Source: Salinirussus salinus (GTDB lineage Archaea > Halobacteriota > Halobacteria > Halobacteriales > Haloarculaceae). Taken from it: DNA of 64,000 bases. Below the pieces are notes generated by a model. The model was not told the DNA's origin and ran no database searches. It saw nothing but the letters and a program-made list of their open reading frames with translations. This document shows positions 52,355-59,948 of the stretch, one piece after another. Within the stretch, counting starts at the first letter, position 1; every line of letters begins with the position of its first letter. The stretch lies in contig NZ_WOWO01000002.1 of assembly GCF_009831455.1 (NCBI RefSeq), positions 868,001-932,000 of the forward strand. The letters are read 5' to 3'. The translations under genes and the position numbers were made by a program.

Positions 52355-53677
52355 ATGGCAACCATCGAGGGCTCCTGGTACCGGTCGGGTCGGCTCCGTC
52401 GCGGGTCAGTCGCGGCCGCCTTCCTCCTCGCCCAGCTGGTGGCGGTCGCGGTCGCCTACCGGGCCGGGCGACCGACGCTCTATGCCTTCTTTCTCGTCTT
52501 CAGTACGGCCGCGGCCGCCTACGCCGTCGAGCACGACGGCGGGACGCTGCTCGCCCTCGTCCGGTTTCTCGTCGTCCAGACCGGCGCGCTCGGGGTCGCC
52601 GTCCTCGCCGAGCGCGGCGTCGCGCTCACCACGACCGGTCGCGTCGAGGTGGGGTTCCAGCTGTGGGCCCTCCTGCTCGTCGGCTTCGCCGTTCCCGGCC
52701 TGCTGTACGTGCTGCGGCGGGCTGGCACCTGGTCGGCCGGGGCCGTCGGCGTCGTCGGCGTGGTCCTCCTCTCGGCGACCGCCGCGTTCGTCGTCGGCGG
52801 CGGGTTCGCGATCTTCCTCCCGCTGTGGGGCGTTCTGTACGTCGTCCTCGGCGTTGTTGCGGTCGCGTACACGCTCAGGGGGAGTCTTTTCACCGTCGCC
52901 ACGGCGACTCTGGGGAGCGTCCTGATGGTCGCGCTGGGCCTGCCGCTTGCGCTGTTCGTCGCCAGGCAGGCCCCGTCGGTTGTCGTGGAAAAAGCGCTCG
53001 ACCCGAACGTCCACCGGATGCTCTACCTGGGCATCTACGGCCCGCTCCTGGCTGCGCTTCTCAGCCTCGTCTGTGGCATCCCGCTCGCGCATCTCCTCGA
53101 GCGCGGATTCACCGGTCAGGCGCTCGTCGAAAGCCTCGTCGACCTGCCGCTGGTCGTCCCCCACAGCGTCGCGGGCATCATCATCCTCTTTGGCTTCGGA
53201 CGTGGAGGTGCGTTCCCCAGCGTGCCGGTGCTCGGTACGGTCGTCGGGATGGTGCTGGCGATGACGTTCGTCAGCGCCCCCTACGCCGTCAACGCCACCC
53301 GCGAGGCGTTCGAGGCTATCGACGACCGCCTGGAGTACGCATCCCGCATCCACGGCGCGAACCGCTGGCAGACGTTCCGTCGCGTCACAGCGCCGCTGGC
53401 CGTCCGGGGGATCGTCACCGGCGGCGTGCTCGCGTGGGCGCGGGCCGTCTCCGAATTCGGCGCCGTCGCGGTCGTCGCCTACACCGTCGACTTTTTCTAC
53501 CCGCTGGCGGGCGAGTCGGTCCGGGCCCAGCACGCGCCCGTGTTCGTCTACAACACCTACCTGCAGGGCGGGCTCACCGAGAGCGGCGCCGTCGCCTTCC
53601 TTCTTTTGGGCGTGTCGGCGCTCATCTTCCTCGTCGTCCGCTGGCTCACCGGCGACACCGGAGGGGTCCTCGGGTGA
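52355..53677 (+). CDS. wtpB: Tungstate/molybdate ABC permease (WtpB-like) with extra N-terminal helices
   Basis: A 440-residue permease. The C-terminal half (about residues 185-440) has six helices, the DLPLVVPHSVAGII segment and the EAA-type loop (EAIDDRLEYASRIHGANRWQTF). The N-terminal 180 residues add about five helices not found in typical 250-residue WtpB/ModB proteins. Its stop overlaps the ATPase start (GTGA), so the two are coupled. Confidence 0.85.
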   Translation: MATIEGSWYRSGRLRRGSVAAAFLLAQLVAVAVAYRAGRPTLYAFFLVFSTAAAAYAVEHDGGTLLALVRFLVVQTGALGVAVLAERGVALTTTGRVEVGFQLWALLLVGFAVPGLLYVLRRAGTWSAGAVGVVGVVLLSATAAFVVGGGFAIFLPLWGVLYVVLGVVAVAYTLRGSLFTVATATLGSVLMVALGLPLALFVARQAPSVVVEKALDPNVHRMLYLGIYGPLLAALLSLVCGIPLAHLLERGFTGQALVESLVDLPLVVPHSVAGIIILFGFGRGGAFPSVPVLGTVVGMVLAMTFVSAPYAVNATREAFEAIDDRLEYASRIHGANRWQTFRRVTAPLAVRGIVTGGVLAWARAVSEFGAVAVVAYTVDFFYPLAGESVRAQHAPVFVYNTYLQGGLTESGAVAFLLLGVSALIFLVVRWLTGDTGGVLG

Positions 53678-54768
53678 CGCTCGAGGCCGACATCGCGGCG
53701 ACGTTCTCGGCCGACGGCGCGGAGCCCTTCGTCGTCGACGCCGCCTTCGAGGTCGAACGCGGCGAGACGCTCACGATACTCGGGCCGAGCGGCAGCGGCA
53801 AAACGCTGCTGCTCGAGTCCGTCGCCGGGTTTCACGCCCACGACGGACGCGTCGCGCTCGACGGCCGACCCCTCAGCGACCGCCCCCCGGAGCAGCGGGA
53901 CTTCGGCTTCGTCTTCCAGGACTACGCGCTCTTTCCCCACGCGACCGTCTCCGAGAACGTCGCCTTCGGCCAGCGGTACCTCGGGCCGTCGTGGTGGGAG
54001 CGGGCCAGGGAGCTGGCGACCGGCGACGACAGGCGCTCGCGGCTGCGGGCCCTGGTCCGCGACGACGGGCGGAGTCGGCGGGAGCGACTCCAGCATCTGG
54101 CGCGACTCCAGCGCGAGGGGCCGGACGCGCCGGACCCGGCGCGGTTGCTCGAGGAGTTCGGCATCGACGACCTCGCGGACCGGTACCCGCCGACGCTCTC
54201 GGGGGGCGAGCGCCAGCGGGTGGCGCTCGCGCGCGCGCTGGCGGTCGAACCGGAGGTCCTCCTGCTGGACGAGCCCCTCTCCTCGCTGGATGTCCCGACC
54301 AGACAGTCGCTCCGGCAGGACCTGCAGGACGTCCTCGCGGATGTGACCGCGGTCTACGTCACCCACAACCGGACGACCGCGCGCGCACTCTCCGACCGCA
54401 TCGTCGTCATGAACGACGGCCGGGTCGTCCAGTCGGGGTCGCCGGAGGCGGTGTTCGAACGCCCGGCCTCGCCGATGGTCGCCCGCTTCACGGGCGCGAA
54501 CTGCATCCCGCTCGCGGACGTTCCCGGTCTCCGGGACCGCCTCGACGTCACCGCGGAGTACGTCGCTATCCGGCCGGAGGCGGTAGGTCTCGCCGACGAC
54601 GGGGACCTCCGCGGGGCCGTCGAACGGGTCGTCCGCGAGGGCGCTTCCTCACGGGTGACCGTCGACGCTGGAGAGGCGCGCATCGAGACACTCACCGAAA
54701 GTCCGCCGGCCATCGGGGCCGACGTGGCGTTGCAGTTCCCCCGCGACCGGCTGCACCCGGTCAGCTGA
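53674..54768 (+). CDS. wtpC: Tungstate/molybdate ABC transporter ATPase (WtpC-like)
   Basis: A 364-residue ATPase. Walker A GPSGSGKT, Q-loop FVFQDYALFPH, signature LSGGERQR, Walker B VLLLDEPLSSLD and H-loop VTHN are all intact. Between the Q-loop and signature there is a charged insertion of about 35 residues, longer than usual. The C-terminus has a TOBE-like domain that often senses the oxyanion. It starts at GTG 53674; its 3' end overlaps the convergent JAMM gene by 8 bp. Confidence 0.9.
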   Translation: MTLEADIAATFSADGAEPFVVDAAFEVERGETLTILGPSGSGKTLLLESVAGFHAHDGRVALDGRPLSDRPPEQRDFGFVFQDYALFPHATVSENVAFGQRYLGPSWWERARELATGDDRRSRLRALVRDDGRSRRERLQHLARLQREGPDAPDPARLLEEFGIDDLADRYPPTLSGGERQRVALARALAVEPEVLLLDEPLSSLDVPTRQSLRQDLQDVLADVTAVYVTHNRTTARALSDRIVVMNDGRVVQSGSPEAVFERPASPMVARFTGANCIPLADVPGLRDRLDVTAEYVAIRPEAVGLADDGDLRGAVERVVREGASSRVTVDAGEARIETLTESPPAIGADVALQFPRDRLHPVS

Positions 54769-55168
54769 GCGCAACCGCCTCCCGCGCGAAGCGTTCGCCC
54801 GTCCAGCGCCACGACCCGACGTATGGCCACTCCCCGTCGAGGACGACGATGAGGTACGAGCGCTCGGTCCAGGTCGCCCGCCGCCGGTCCGTGGGGCTCG
54901 GCTCCGCCGGCCCGTGCGGGTGCGAGTGATAGAAGCCGACGACCTCCTCGCCCGCTGCCTCCACCTCCTCCATCAGCGCGAGCTGTTCGGCGGGGTCGAT
55001 GCGGTACTCGGTGCGGGGGTCGGCGGCGACGTTCTCCGCCCGGCGGAGCGTCCGCGCGTGGCTCGTCGCGCCGCGCTCGCCGCCGAGGACGCCACACACC
55101 TCCGCCGGTGCGCCCTCGCGTGCGTGGTCGATGGCGGCGTCGTAGACCTCGCGGGTCAGCCGGAGCAT
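54761..55168 (-). CDS. JAMM/MPN+ metalloprotease (HJAMM/desampylase-like)
   Basis: A 135-residue single MPN+ domain. The full zinc motif is present: Glu23 (PAEVCG), HSH (H81, H83), Ser91 and Asp94 in HSHPHGPAEPSPTD. Archaeal JAMM1 of Haloferax cleaves ubiquitin-like SAMPs from targets and matures precursors. Here it is head-to-head with a SAMP/MoaD-like gene across 87 bp, and the latter has a C-terminal tail that could be its substrate. It is catalytically complete by sequence. Confidence 0.88.
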   Translation of the reverse strand: MLRLTREVYDAAIDHAREGAPAEVCGVLGGERGATSHARTLRRAENVAADPRTEYRIDPAEQLALMEEVEAAGEEVVGFYHSHPHGPAEPSPTDRRRATWTERSYLIVVLDGEWPYVGSWRWTGERFAREAVALS

Positions 55169-55255
55169 ACCGGGGCTTCGGTCCAGGAGTCCAAGAGGGT
55201 ACTCCCGGCCGGCCGCGGCGACGCCTTTTATGACATCCGGCCCCCACCCCGGCAC

Positions 55256-55582
55256 ATGGAGATCGAGATGCGGTTTTTCGCCAACTTCCGGGATGCAGTC
55301 GGCCAGAAGACCGTCACGCGGGAGTTCGACGGGGAGACCGTCGGTGACCTCCTGCAGGACCTCGCCGCGGAGTACCCCGGGATGGACCTGTTCGAGGACG
55401 ACGGCAGCCTCCGGGACTTTCTCACGATCATGAAAGGCGGCAAGGATATCGCCCACCAGGAGGGACTGGACACCCCACTCGAGGACGGGGACACCGTCAG
55501 CGTCTTCCCGCCGGTGGCTGGCGGGAGCGGGCGCGAGGACCAGAGCAAAACGGGACTGTCGTCCCGTGCTCAGCAGCAGTAG
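55256..55582 (+). CDS. Ubiquitin-like SAMP/MoaD-family protein with a C-terminal extension
   Basis: A 108-residue beta-grasp protein: MEIEMRFFANFRDAVG, GDLLQDLAAEYPGM, and the terminal LEDGDTVSVFPPVAGG. Gly-Gly is at residues 89-90, but an 18-residue tail (SGREDQSKTGLSSRAQQQ) follows before the stop. SAMP1 and MoaD act only with a free C-terminal Gly-Gly (isopeptide or thiocarboxylate). A TATA-like ctttta (55225-55230) lies 28 nt upstream. The 3' end overlaps the convergent gene at 55570-56001. Confidence 0.8.
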   Translation: MEIEMRFFANFRDAVGQKTVTREFDGETVGDLLQDLAAEYPGMDLFEDDGSLRDFLTIMKGGKDIAHQEGLDTPLEDGDTVSVFPPVAGGSGREDQSKTGLSSRAQQQ

Positions 55583-56001
55583 ATGAACGGGTAGATCATC
55601 GCGACGCGGTCGCCGTCCTCCAGCTCCGTGTCGAGCCCGTCGAGGTGCTCGTTGAACGTGCCGTTGACCGCGACGCGGGCGTACACCCGTGTCTGCTCGC
55701 CTTCGGGGTTCTTCGCGTAGTTCTCCCCCGGCAGCGACTCCAGCTCCGGCGCCCACCCCTCAGTCGTCGCCTCCTCCTCGGTCTCCGCGATGAGCATCTC
55801 CCCGACGTCGTAGTCCTCGAAAAACGCCTCCAGGAAGTCCCGGAGGGTGCCCCCCTCGAAGGTGTACTCGACCCGCGGCTCGCCGACCGCCGTCCGGACG
55901 TGACCGGTACACCGCGCCTCGACTGTCGTCCGGACCGGTGTCCCCGGGTCGGCCTCGCTCGCCCCGGCGTCGCGTGCCTCCTGCATGTGCGTGTTGCTCA
56001 T
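55570..56001 (-). CDS. MoaD/ThiS-like beta-grasp protein ending in Cys-Cys
   Basis: A 143-residue protein. The core EYTFEGGTLRDFLEAFFEDY, RVYARVAVNGTFN and LEDGDRVAMIYPFIYCC follow the MoaD fold pattern, including the loop VAVNG. The expected C-terminal Gly-Gly is replaced by Cys-Cys just before the stop (tgc tgc tga). An N-terminal region of about 50 residues precedes it. It overlaps the SAMP-like gene end-to-end. Its function is unknown, but its place beside AOR and Mo/W genes suggests cofactor work. Confidence 0.78.
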   Translation of the reverse strand: MSNTHMQEARDAGASEADPGTPVRTTVEARCTGHVRTAVGEPRVEYTFEGGTLRDFLEAFFEDYDVGEMLIAETEEEATTEGWAPELESLPGENYAKNPEGEQTRVYARVAVNGTFNEHLDGLDTELEDGDRVAMIYPFIYCC

Positions 56002-56147
56002 ACGACACACTACCGGCACGGGCGACAAGTCCGTTTGCCGGAACATGTTCGGCCAGTCAGACCGACCGGGCCGGGACCGAGTGAGCGTGGGTGCTCACGG
56101 GCCGGCACTGCCGGACGATTTATGGAGCGAGCACGCCGAGAGCCGGT

Positions 56148-56534
56148 GTGGACGAACTCGAACTGACGATCCCGGAGGGTATCGTCGACTCGCTGCCGGC
56201 CGACAGCGACGACACGAAACAGGACATGGGCAAGGCCGTCGCCGGCTGGGAGCGCGAGCTCAACGCCGCCCTCACCGTCGAGAACGAGGACGAGGCAGTC
56301 AGCGCCGTCGTCGACATGATCGAGCACTTCCAGGAGCGGTGGGAGGCCTACGACGAGTTCGTGGTCGAACTGCGCGCCTGGGGGCAGTCGCCCATCTACG
56401 CGATGGCCTGGCGTGACCTCCACGCCGCGGTGCTCCAGCAGGTCTACGACCACGAGGACCTGGCCGACCGGATCGACCGCGAGCGCAACTTCCGGGCGGT
56501 CGACGACGGGATCCGCCCCGGCTCCGGCGGCTGA
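56148..56534 (+). CDS. Conserved-looking protein of unknown function in the Mo/W region
   Basis: A 128-residue acidic, helical protein: VDELELTIPEGIVDSLP, then AVVDMIEHFQERWEAYDEF and LHAAVLQQVYDHEDLADRIDRE. No motif is recognised. A leaderless start at GTG 56148 fits a TATA-like gatttatgg (56117-56125) 25-30 nt upstream. It ends GSGG, probably by chance. The position between beta-grasp genes and the AOR hints at a link with tungstoenzyme maturation. Confidence 0.6.
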   Translation: MDELELTIPEGIVDSLPADSDDTKQDMGKAVAGWERELNAALTVENEDEAVSAVVDMIEHFQERWEAYDEFVVELRAWGQSPIYAMAWRDLHAAVLQQVYDHEDLADRIDRERNFRAVDDGIRPGSGG

Positions 56535-56629
56535 ACGGCCGCGAGAACTCGCCGCGGACGGTGAACGTCGGGCCTCTCCCGCGCACGCGCCCGACAGCTT
56601 TAGCCCCCTGCCGCCGCTACCGGGAGACG

Positions 56630-56896
56630 ATGATCGAGCGCGAACGGAGTTACCGCGGGATCTCCGCCAGGGCCGCGGTCGGCTATCTCGAAAATCTCGG
56701 CGGCGAGCGGGTCGAGGACGGGATCGTCGAGGACAGGGACGGCAGCTGGCGGGCCTCCCTCTCCGAGGAGAAGGTAGACGTCGGACCCTCGCTGAAACTC
56801 ACCGAAGTGACGGTTGCCTTCGAAGGTGAAAGCGAGGACGCCCTGGACCGTCTGGTCGAGGAATTCTCCCAGAAGGCGATCCGTGCGGGCGGCTGA
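56630..56896 (+). CDS. Small protein of unknown function in the Mo/W region (88 aa)
   Basis: An 88-residue alpha/beta protein: GISARAAVGYLENLGGERV, SWRASLSEEKVDVGPSLKLTEV, FEGESEDALDRLVEEFSQKA. The alternation resembles a ferredoxin-like or DUF1952-like small fold, but I cannot confirm it. TATA-like ctttag (56598-56603) is 27-32 nt before the ATG. It is followed 19 bp later by another small gene, so both are likely co-transcribed. Confidence 0.6.
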   Translation: MIERERSYRGISARAAVGYLENLGGERVEDGIVEDRDGSWRASLSEEKVDVGPSLKLTEVTVAFEGESEDALDRLVEEFSQKAIRAGG

Positions 56897-56915
56897 CAGG
56901 TCTTCCTCCACCCCC

Positions 56916-57278
56916 ATGTCCGAGCAGACCCATCCAATCGAGGGGCAGGTCGTCCTGCTGGCCGGCGCACAGGCGAGCGTCACGCTCCAGGCACTCTCCG
57001 CGCTACTCGAAGACGCCCAGCGCCACCTCGTCGACCGCCGCGAGGACTACGGCCGCCGCTTCGAGCGCGTCGAGGCCGGCAGTCGGACCTACTATCTGGC
57101 CGACGCGAACCACTGGGAGCGGGTCGGAGAAGAACTCGGACTCGGCGACAGCGAGGCGGACGCCGTCCGGCGGGCTCACGGGGCACAGTTCCGGCGGGAC
57201 GGCCGCCGGCTCGACCGGAAGGCGGAGTTCGAGACCGCGATGGAGATCCGCGACCCCGTCGCCATCGCGTCGCCCTGA
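56916..57278 (+). CDS. Protein of unknown function (120 aa) in the Mo/W region
   Basis: A helical, charged protein: MSEQTHPIEGQVVLLAGAQASVTLQALSALLEDAQ and AHGAQFRRDGRRLDRKAEFETAMEIRDP. No cysteine or known motif. The spacing of 19 bp from the preceding gene indicates a shared transcript. I do not recognise a family. Confidence 0.6.
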   Translation: MSEQTHPIEGQVVLLAGAQASVTLQALSALLEDAQRHLVDRREDYGRRFERVEAGSRTYYLADANHWERVGEELGLGDSEADAVRRAHGAQFRRDGRRLDRKAEFETAMEIRDPVAIASP

Positions 57279-57321
57279 GCCGGCGGCGCCGGCCAGGTGC
57301 CGGTGTTAGGGGCGGTGCCGG

Positions 57322-57681
57322 TCACTCCGCGAGCTCGATCGTCTCGACGACCTTCTCGGAGAACTCCACCTCAGTGAGGTCGCCGTTGTGCAGCCGGTCG
57401 AGCCACGCCGCCTCGACGTGCCATCGGCCCCGCTCCTCGCCCTCGAAGTCGGTCACCACGGCGTCGATGTCCGCCCCGCTCCAGTCCTCGTCGTGCAGGT
57501 CCCGGAAGACGTTGATCACCCGTCCCACCTCGCGGTGGGGGACCACGCCCTCGCTGTCGGCGGAGATCGACTCGTAGGTGACCGCGTAGCCCCCCTCCCG
57601 CTCGACGACCTCGTCGACGTAGACGCCGTGGCTGGTCAGCCGCGACTCTACGCGGAACTCGAAATCCTCGTCGTCGGTCAT
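57322..57681 (-). CDS. Small acidic protein of unknown function (119 aa)
   Basis: A 119-residue acidic alpha/beta protein starting MTDDEDFEFRVESRLTSHGVYVDEVVEREGGY, with YESISADSEGVVPHREVGRVINVFRDL and WHVEAAWLDRLHNGDLTEVEF. The beta-rich front half and helical back half look like a single small domain. No motif is known to me. It lies just downstream of the AOR gene on the same strand and may share its transcript. Confidence 0.6.
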   Translation of the reverse strand: MTDDEDFEFRVESRLTSHGVYVDEVVEREGGYAVTYESISADSEGVVPHREVGRVINVFRDLHDEDWSGADIDAVVTDFEGEERGRWHVEAAWLDRLHNGDLTEVEFSEKVVETIELAE

Positions 57682-57768
57682 ACCCGCAAGAAGGTGGCTC
57701 GGGACCGTAAGTGGTCGGCTCCGGACCGCCGGTCCGGACCGGGCGCCGGTGGGTGGCTCGCGGCGGGC

Positions 57769-59709
57769 TCAGTCGTCGGCGGGTGCCTGCGAGTCGCCGC
57801 CGGCGGAGACGCCGGTGCCGGGCCCGACCTCGATGCCGAGCTCGTCGAGCTTCTCGTCGGGGACGACACCGTCGACCCAGCCGCGGACCTCGTAGTACTC
57901 CGCTTTGAGCTGGTCGAGTTCGGCGAGCTGACCCTCGCTGCCGCCCTGGGCCGGGATGGCGTCATCGTGACCCTCGACGAAGCGGCCCGGCAGGTCGTCG
58001 TCGTCGCCGTCGAAGCCGGCGAGGTTGTTGTAGTACCGCTCGAGATTGTAGATGCGCTCGCCGGCCTCCAGCAGCTCCTCCTCGCTGACGTCGCGTCCGG
58101 TCATCCCGTTGTACTGGAGGACGTACTCCTCGATGCCCTCCGCGAAGGCGTTGAACTTGCAGATGTCGAAGGAGTCGGAGATGGCGTGCATGTCCTGGAA
58201 GGTGACACAGAGCTCACCCTTCCCCTCGGGCTCGTGGGGGTCGACCTGCTCGAGGATGCCCAGGATCTCCGCGGCTGGCGTGTACCCCCGGAGGTGACAG
58301 GCCCCGCGGTTCGAGGTGGCGTAGCCGATGGCCATCCCCTTCATGCAGCGGGGGTCGTAGGCGGCCATCGTCTGGCCCTTCACGGCGAGGGAGTTCTCCT
58401 CTGCGTCGAACTCCGCTTCGAGGTGGGCGGGGCCGCCGGCAAGGTGGTCGGCGAACTCCGTCTCCCGGTGGGCGATCCGGTCGAGCAGGTCGACCATCTC
58501 CGAGGAGTCGCCCCAGTCGAGACCGTCGCCCTCGACATCGTCGAACTTGCCCTGCTCGGTCATCTCCATGGCCATCGCCATGGTGTTGCCGGCGTCGATG
58601 GTGTCTATCCCGAGGTCGTTGCATCTGTCGACCATCAGGACGGAGTCGTCGAGGTCGGTGTGCGCGGAGTTGGGGCCGAGCGCCCAGGCCGACTCGTACT
58701 CGAAGGACTCCATCCGGACGTTCATCTCCTCGCCTTTGTGCATCGCCTGGACCTCGACCTCCTTCTTGCAGGCGACAGGACAGGAGTGACAGGTCGGTTC
58801 GTCGACCAGGATGTTCTCCCGGACGTGCTCCCCCGAGACCCGCTCGGCGTCGATGTCCACACCTTCGGAGTCGCTCATCGACCGCGTCGAGGAGTACCGG
58901 CCGTTCTTGGTCGGGAGGCCGTCCATCTCCTCGGTGACGTTCATCAGGACGTTGGTCCCGAACATCGAGAGCCCGCCCTCGTTGGGCGCGGTGACGTCCG
59001 ACTCCTGGATGAGCTGCATCGCCTGCTTGTGGCCCTCCCGGAAGGTCTCGGGGTCGGCGGGCTTTTGCATCTCCGTGGAGGACTTGACGACGACCGCCTT
59101 GAGGTTCTTCGACCCCATGACGGCGCCGGTCCCGCCCCGGCCGGAGGCGCGGTCGTCCTCGTTGACGATGCAGGCGTAGCGGACCTCGTTCTCCCCGCCG
59201 GGCCCGATGGCCATCGCCGAGAGGTTCTTGCCGTACTCGCCGCCGATCTCGTCTTCGATCTCCGCCATCGTGTCGTGGACGCCCCACCCCCAGAGGTGGG
59301 AGGCGTCCCGGAGTTCCACCTCGCCGTCCTCGACGTAGGCGTAGACCGGGTGCTCCGCTTTCCCTTCGAACAGCAGGCCGTCGAAGCCGGCCCACTTCAG
59401 CCGCGCGCCCGACCAGCCGCCGTGGTGGGAGTCGGTCACCTGCCCCTTGATCGGCGACTTGGTGCAGATGGCGATCCGGCCGCTCATGGTGACCTGCGTC
59501 CCCGTGAGCGGGCCGTTCATGAACGCGATGAGGTTGTCCGGCCCCAGCGGGTCCACGTCCGGCCCCTGGTCGAAGACGTACTTGACGCCGAGCCCGCGCG
59601 CACCGATGTACTTCTTCGCGTCCTCGTCGTCGACGCCCTCGTAGGCCACCTCACCCTCGCTGAGGTCTACCCGCGCCACGTGGTCGTGGAAGCCACCTAA
59701 GTCGGTCAT
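57769..59709 (-). CDS. aor: Tungsten-type aldehyde ferredoxin oxidoreductase
   Basis: A 646-residue AOR-family enzyme that oxidises aldehydes (or a related substrate) with ferredoxin as partner. The pterin-binding motif GRGGTGAVMGSKNLKA (about residues 190-205) and the Fe4S4 ligands C307, C310, C314 (CHSCPVAC) and C517 (DICKFNAF) are all present. The C-terminus has a Gly/Asp-rich acidic tail. A TATA-like gttaagt (about 59742-59748) lies about 35 nt before the ATG. Archaeal AORs carry a tungstopterin, so the nearby WtpABC and Moa genes make sense as supply. Confidence 0.93.
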   Translation of the reverse strand: MTDLGGFHDHVARVDLSEGEVAYEGVDDEDAKKYIGARGLGVKYVFDQGPDVDPLGPDNLIAFMNGPLTGTQVTMSGRIAICTKSPIKGQVTDSHHGGWSGARLKWAGFDGLLFEGKAEHPVYAYVEDGEVELRDASHLWGWGVHDTMAEIEDEIGGEYGKNLSAMAIGPGGENEVRYACIVNEDDRASGRGGTGAVMGSKNLKAVVVKSSTEMQKPADPETFREGHKQAMQLIQESDVTAPNEGGLSMFGTNVLMNVTEEMDGLPTKNGRYSSTRSMSDSEGVDIDAERVSGEHVRENILVDEPTCHSCPVACKKEVEVQAMHKGEEMNVRMESFEYESAWALGPNSAHTDLDDSVLMVDRCNDLGIDTIDAGNTMAMAMEMTEQGKFDDVEGDGLDWGDSSEMVDLLDRIAHRETEFADHLAGGPAHLEAEFDAEENSLAVKGQTMAAYDPRCMKGMAIGYATSNRGACHLRGYTPAAEILGILEQVDPHEPEGKGELCVTFQDMHAISDSFDICKFNAFAEGIEEYVLQYNGMTGRDVSEEELLEAGERIYNLERYYNNLAGFDGDDDDLPGRFVEGHDDAIPAQGGSEGQLAELDQLKAEYYEVRGWVDGVVPDEKLDELGIEVGPGTGVSAGGDSQAPADD

Positions 59710-59948
59710 GATAGTCCACTGCAAACCAGGGACCGCAACGCACTTAACGATTCGGTCCGGCTGCCGCCGAAACTGTCGTATTCCCGGGACAGAACGGTTG
59801 AGTTGCCGATATTTCGCTACAGACACAACGGTGGCTCACGGGTCGTCTCCGGGGGCACGGCCCGGCTGTGAGGGAGAGCAAACACCGTCGACCACGCTAG
59901 AACGACTCACAGAAGCGGTGTCGGGTTCGGACGGCAGCGGCCCCGCTG

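Noticed and set aside
56510-56896. Two small Mo/W-region proteins ending in Gly-Gly (GSGG and RAGG) as further SAMPs
   Set aside because: They lack the beta-grasp pattern, and Gly-Gly ends occur by chance in this GC-rich code (rnp4 also ends in GG).
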